From a gamma proteobacterium symbiont of Lucinoma myriamae (GTDB lineage Bacteria; Pseudomonadota; Gammaproteobacteria; GRL18), in NCBI GenBank assembly GCA_025655635.1, contig JAHXIM010000261.1, positions 1 to 6,515 of the forward strand: 6,515 bases of DNA. Direction: 5' to 3'. The position numbers and the translations under genes were made by a program. Below, one piece after another: positions 5,790-6,515 of the stretch. Below the pieces are notes generated by a model. That model searched no databases. It was given only the letters and a program-made list of their open reading frames with translations, and had not been told where the DNA came from. Every line of letters begins with the position of its first letter. The stretch's first letter is position 1.

Positions 5790-6410
5790 ATGTCACAAAA
5801 ACTACCAGTAAAGCCTAATCATTACCGTACTGCTGAATTTCTACTCAGTGTGAATAATTGGAGCCAGCTACCGCACGATGATGCCATTGAGGTGGCCTTT
5901 GCCGGTCGTTCTAATGCCGGAAAATCCAGTGCGATTAATACCATCTCAAATATTAAAAACCTCTGCAGAACCTCTAAAACCCCCGGTCGGACTCAAATGA
6001 TCAATTATTTTTCCATTGATTCTAATCGACATCTCGTCGATCTGCCTGGTTATGGTTATGCCAAAGTGCCGATTTCTGTCAAACAACATTGGCAGATTCT
6101 TCTGGAACGTTATTTAATTGAACGTTCTTCTTTAAAAGGGGTTATGATGATAATGGATGTACGCCGACCGCTTACTGAGTACGACTGCCTGATGCTGCAG
6201 TGGTGTCAAAAGGCCGATATGCAAGCCCATATTCTACTCACCAAGGCTGACAAGTTTAAACGTGGTGCCGCACAAAATATTCTGCTCAATGTGCAGCGCA
6301 CTCTTAAAACAGACTATCCCGGTACTACAGTACAGTTATTCTCTGCCTTAAAAAAAACCGGAGTCGATGAAGCCAGAGAGGTGTTAAATAACTGGTTTCA
6401 TTTGGAATAA
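5790..6410 (+). CDS. engB: Ribosome biogenesis GTP-binding protein EngB (YihA/YsxC)
   Basis: Essential TRAFAC-class GTPase that acts in late assembly of the large ribosomal subunit in the cytoplasm. The 206-residue length is normal. All G motifs are present: G1 GRSNAGKSS (residues 39-47), G2 in TPGRTQ (64-69), G3 DLPGYG (84-89), G4 TKAD (151-154) and G5 SALKKTG (185-191). The context EVAFAGRSNAGKSSAINT is nearly diagnostic of EngB. The chosen ATG gives the short N-terminal extension usual in the family (HYRTAEFLLS before the G domain), but I see no Shine-Dalgarno sequence in the bases before it. engB lies next to cytochrome c4 genes in many beta- and gammaproteobacteria, with no known functional link. 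Its promoter is not clear; TTGATC (5695) with an AATATA (5719) is a weak possibility. Confidence 0.97.
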   Translation: MSQKLPVKPNHYRTAEFLLSVNNWSQLPHDDAIEVAFAGRSNAGKSSAINTISNIKNLCRTSKTPGRTQMINYFSIDSNRHLVDLPGYGYAKVPISVKQHWQILLERYLIERSSLKGVMMIMDVRRPLTEYDCLMLQWCQKADMQAHILLTKADKFKRGAAQNILLNVQRTLKTDYPGTTVQLFSALKKTGVDEAREVLNNWFHLE

Positions 6411-6515
6411 AAAGATTGTAACTAACCTGAACTCTGTTCAAGAAATAGAGTAAAAGTACGCACTAAGTATTGATATTGCTTGGTTAATGGAAGAAGTGTC
6501 TTTGGCATGGATGCC

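Noticed and set aside
6428..6440. Inverted repeat TGAAC-TCT-GTTCA after engB as a terminator
   Set aside because: The stem is only 5 bp and no T-run follows.
6422..6515. Minus-strand open frame from the right edge to TAG at 6422-6424 (MPKTLLPLTKQYQYLVRTF...)
   Set aside because: About 30 open codons are unremarkable by chance. I recognise no family and see no start signal, but it could be the end of a gene entering from the right.

Overview
The window is an AT-rich bacterial chromosomal segment devoted mainly to cytochrome c production. Five genes lie on the minus strand (in transcription order: a cytochrome c5-type monohaem protein, a dihaem cytochrome c4, ResB, CcsB and DsbA), and engB diverges from them on the plus strand. 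The order engB / small cytochrome / cytochrome c4 / (System II genes) / dsbA / GGDEF protein resembles the engB-cc4-dsbA neighbourhood of Gammaproteobacteria. System II (ResB-CcsB) haem attachment in place of CcmA-H occurs in Betaproteobacteria and in some gammaproteobacterial lineages such as sulfur oxidisers and methylotrophs. My best guess is an AT-rich, probably marine or sulfur-oxidising/methylotrophic gammaproteobacterium. This is inferred from gene order and protein style, not from any search.

Layout. Positions 1-85 hold an imperfect inverted repeat with no gene. Positions 86-196 (minus) hold only the first 36 codons of what looks like a GGDEF diguanylate cyclase, ended abruptly by a stop. 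A strong hairpin terminator at 254-289 closes the dsbA transcript. dsbA is at 315-938, ccsB at 1076-2257 (its stop codon sits in a 19-bp tandem duplication), and resB at 2268-4337 (GTG start, 10 bp before ccsB). A strong terminator at 4370-4399 separates resB from the cytochrome c4 gene at 4484-5122. The cytochrome c5-like gene is at 5238-5537. The 252-bp divergent intergenic region 5538-5789 holds several inverted repeats and a candidate promoter, followed by engB at 5790-6410. I see no convincing gene or terminator in 6411-6515.

How the genes work together. ResB and CcsB form the membrane complex that delivers haem to the periplasm and attaches it to CxxCH motifs. The two adjacent cytochromes, three CxxCH motifs in total, are natural substrates of that complex. 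DsbA oxidises cysteines of exported proteins, including those of apocytochromes before haem attachment. EngB is an unrelated essential ribosome-assembly GTPase.

I found no mobile genetic system, CRISPR array, toxin-antitoxin or defence system. The region is largely housekeeping. The points worth a second look are the broken GGDEF gene, the repeat at the left edge, the tandem duplication at the ccsB stop, and the symmetric control region between the c5 gene and engB.
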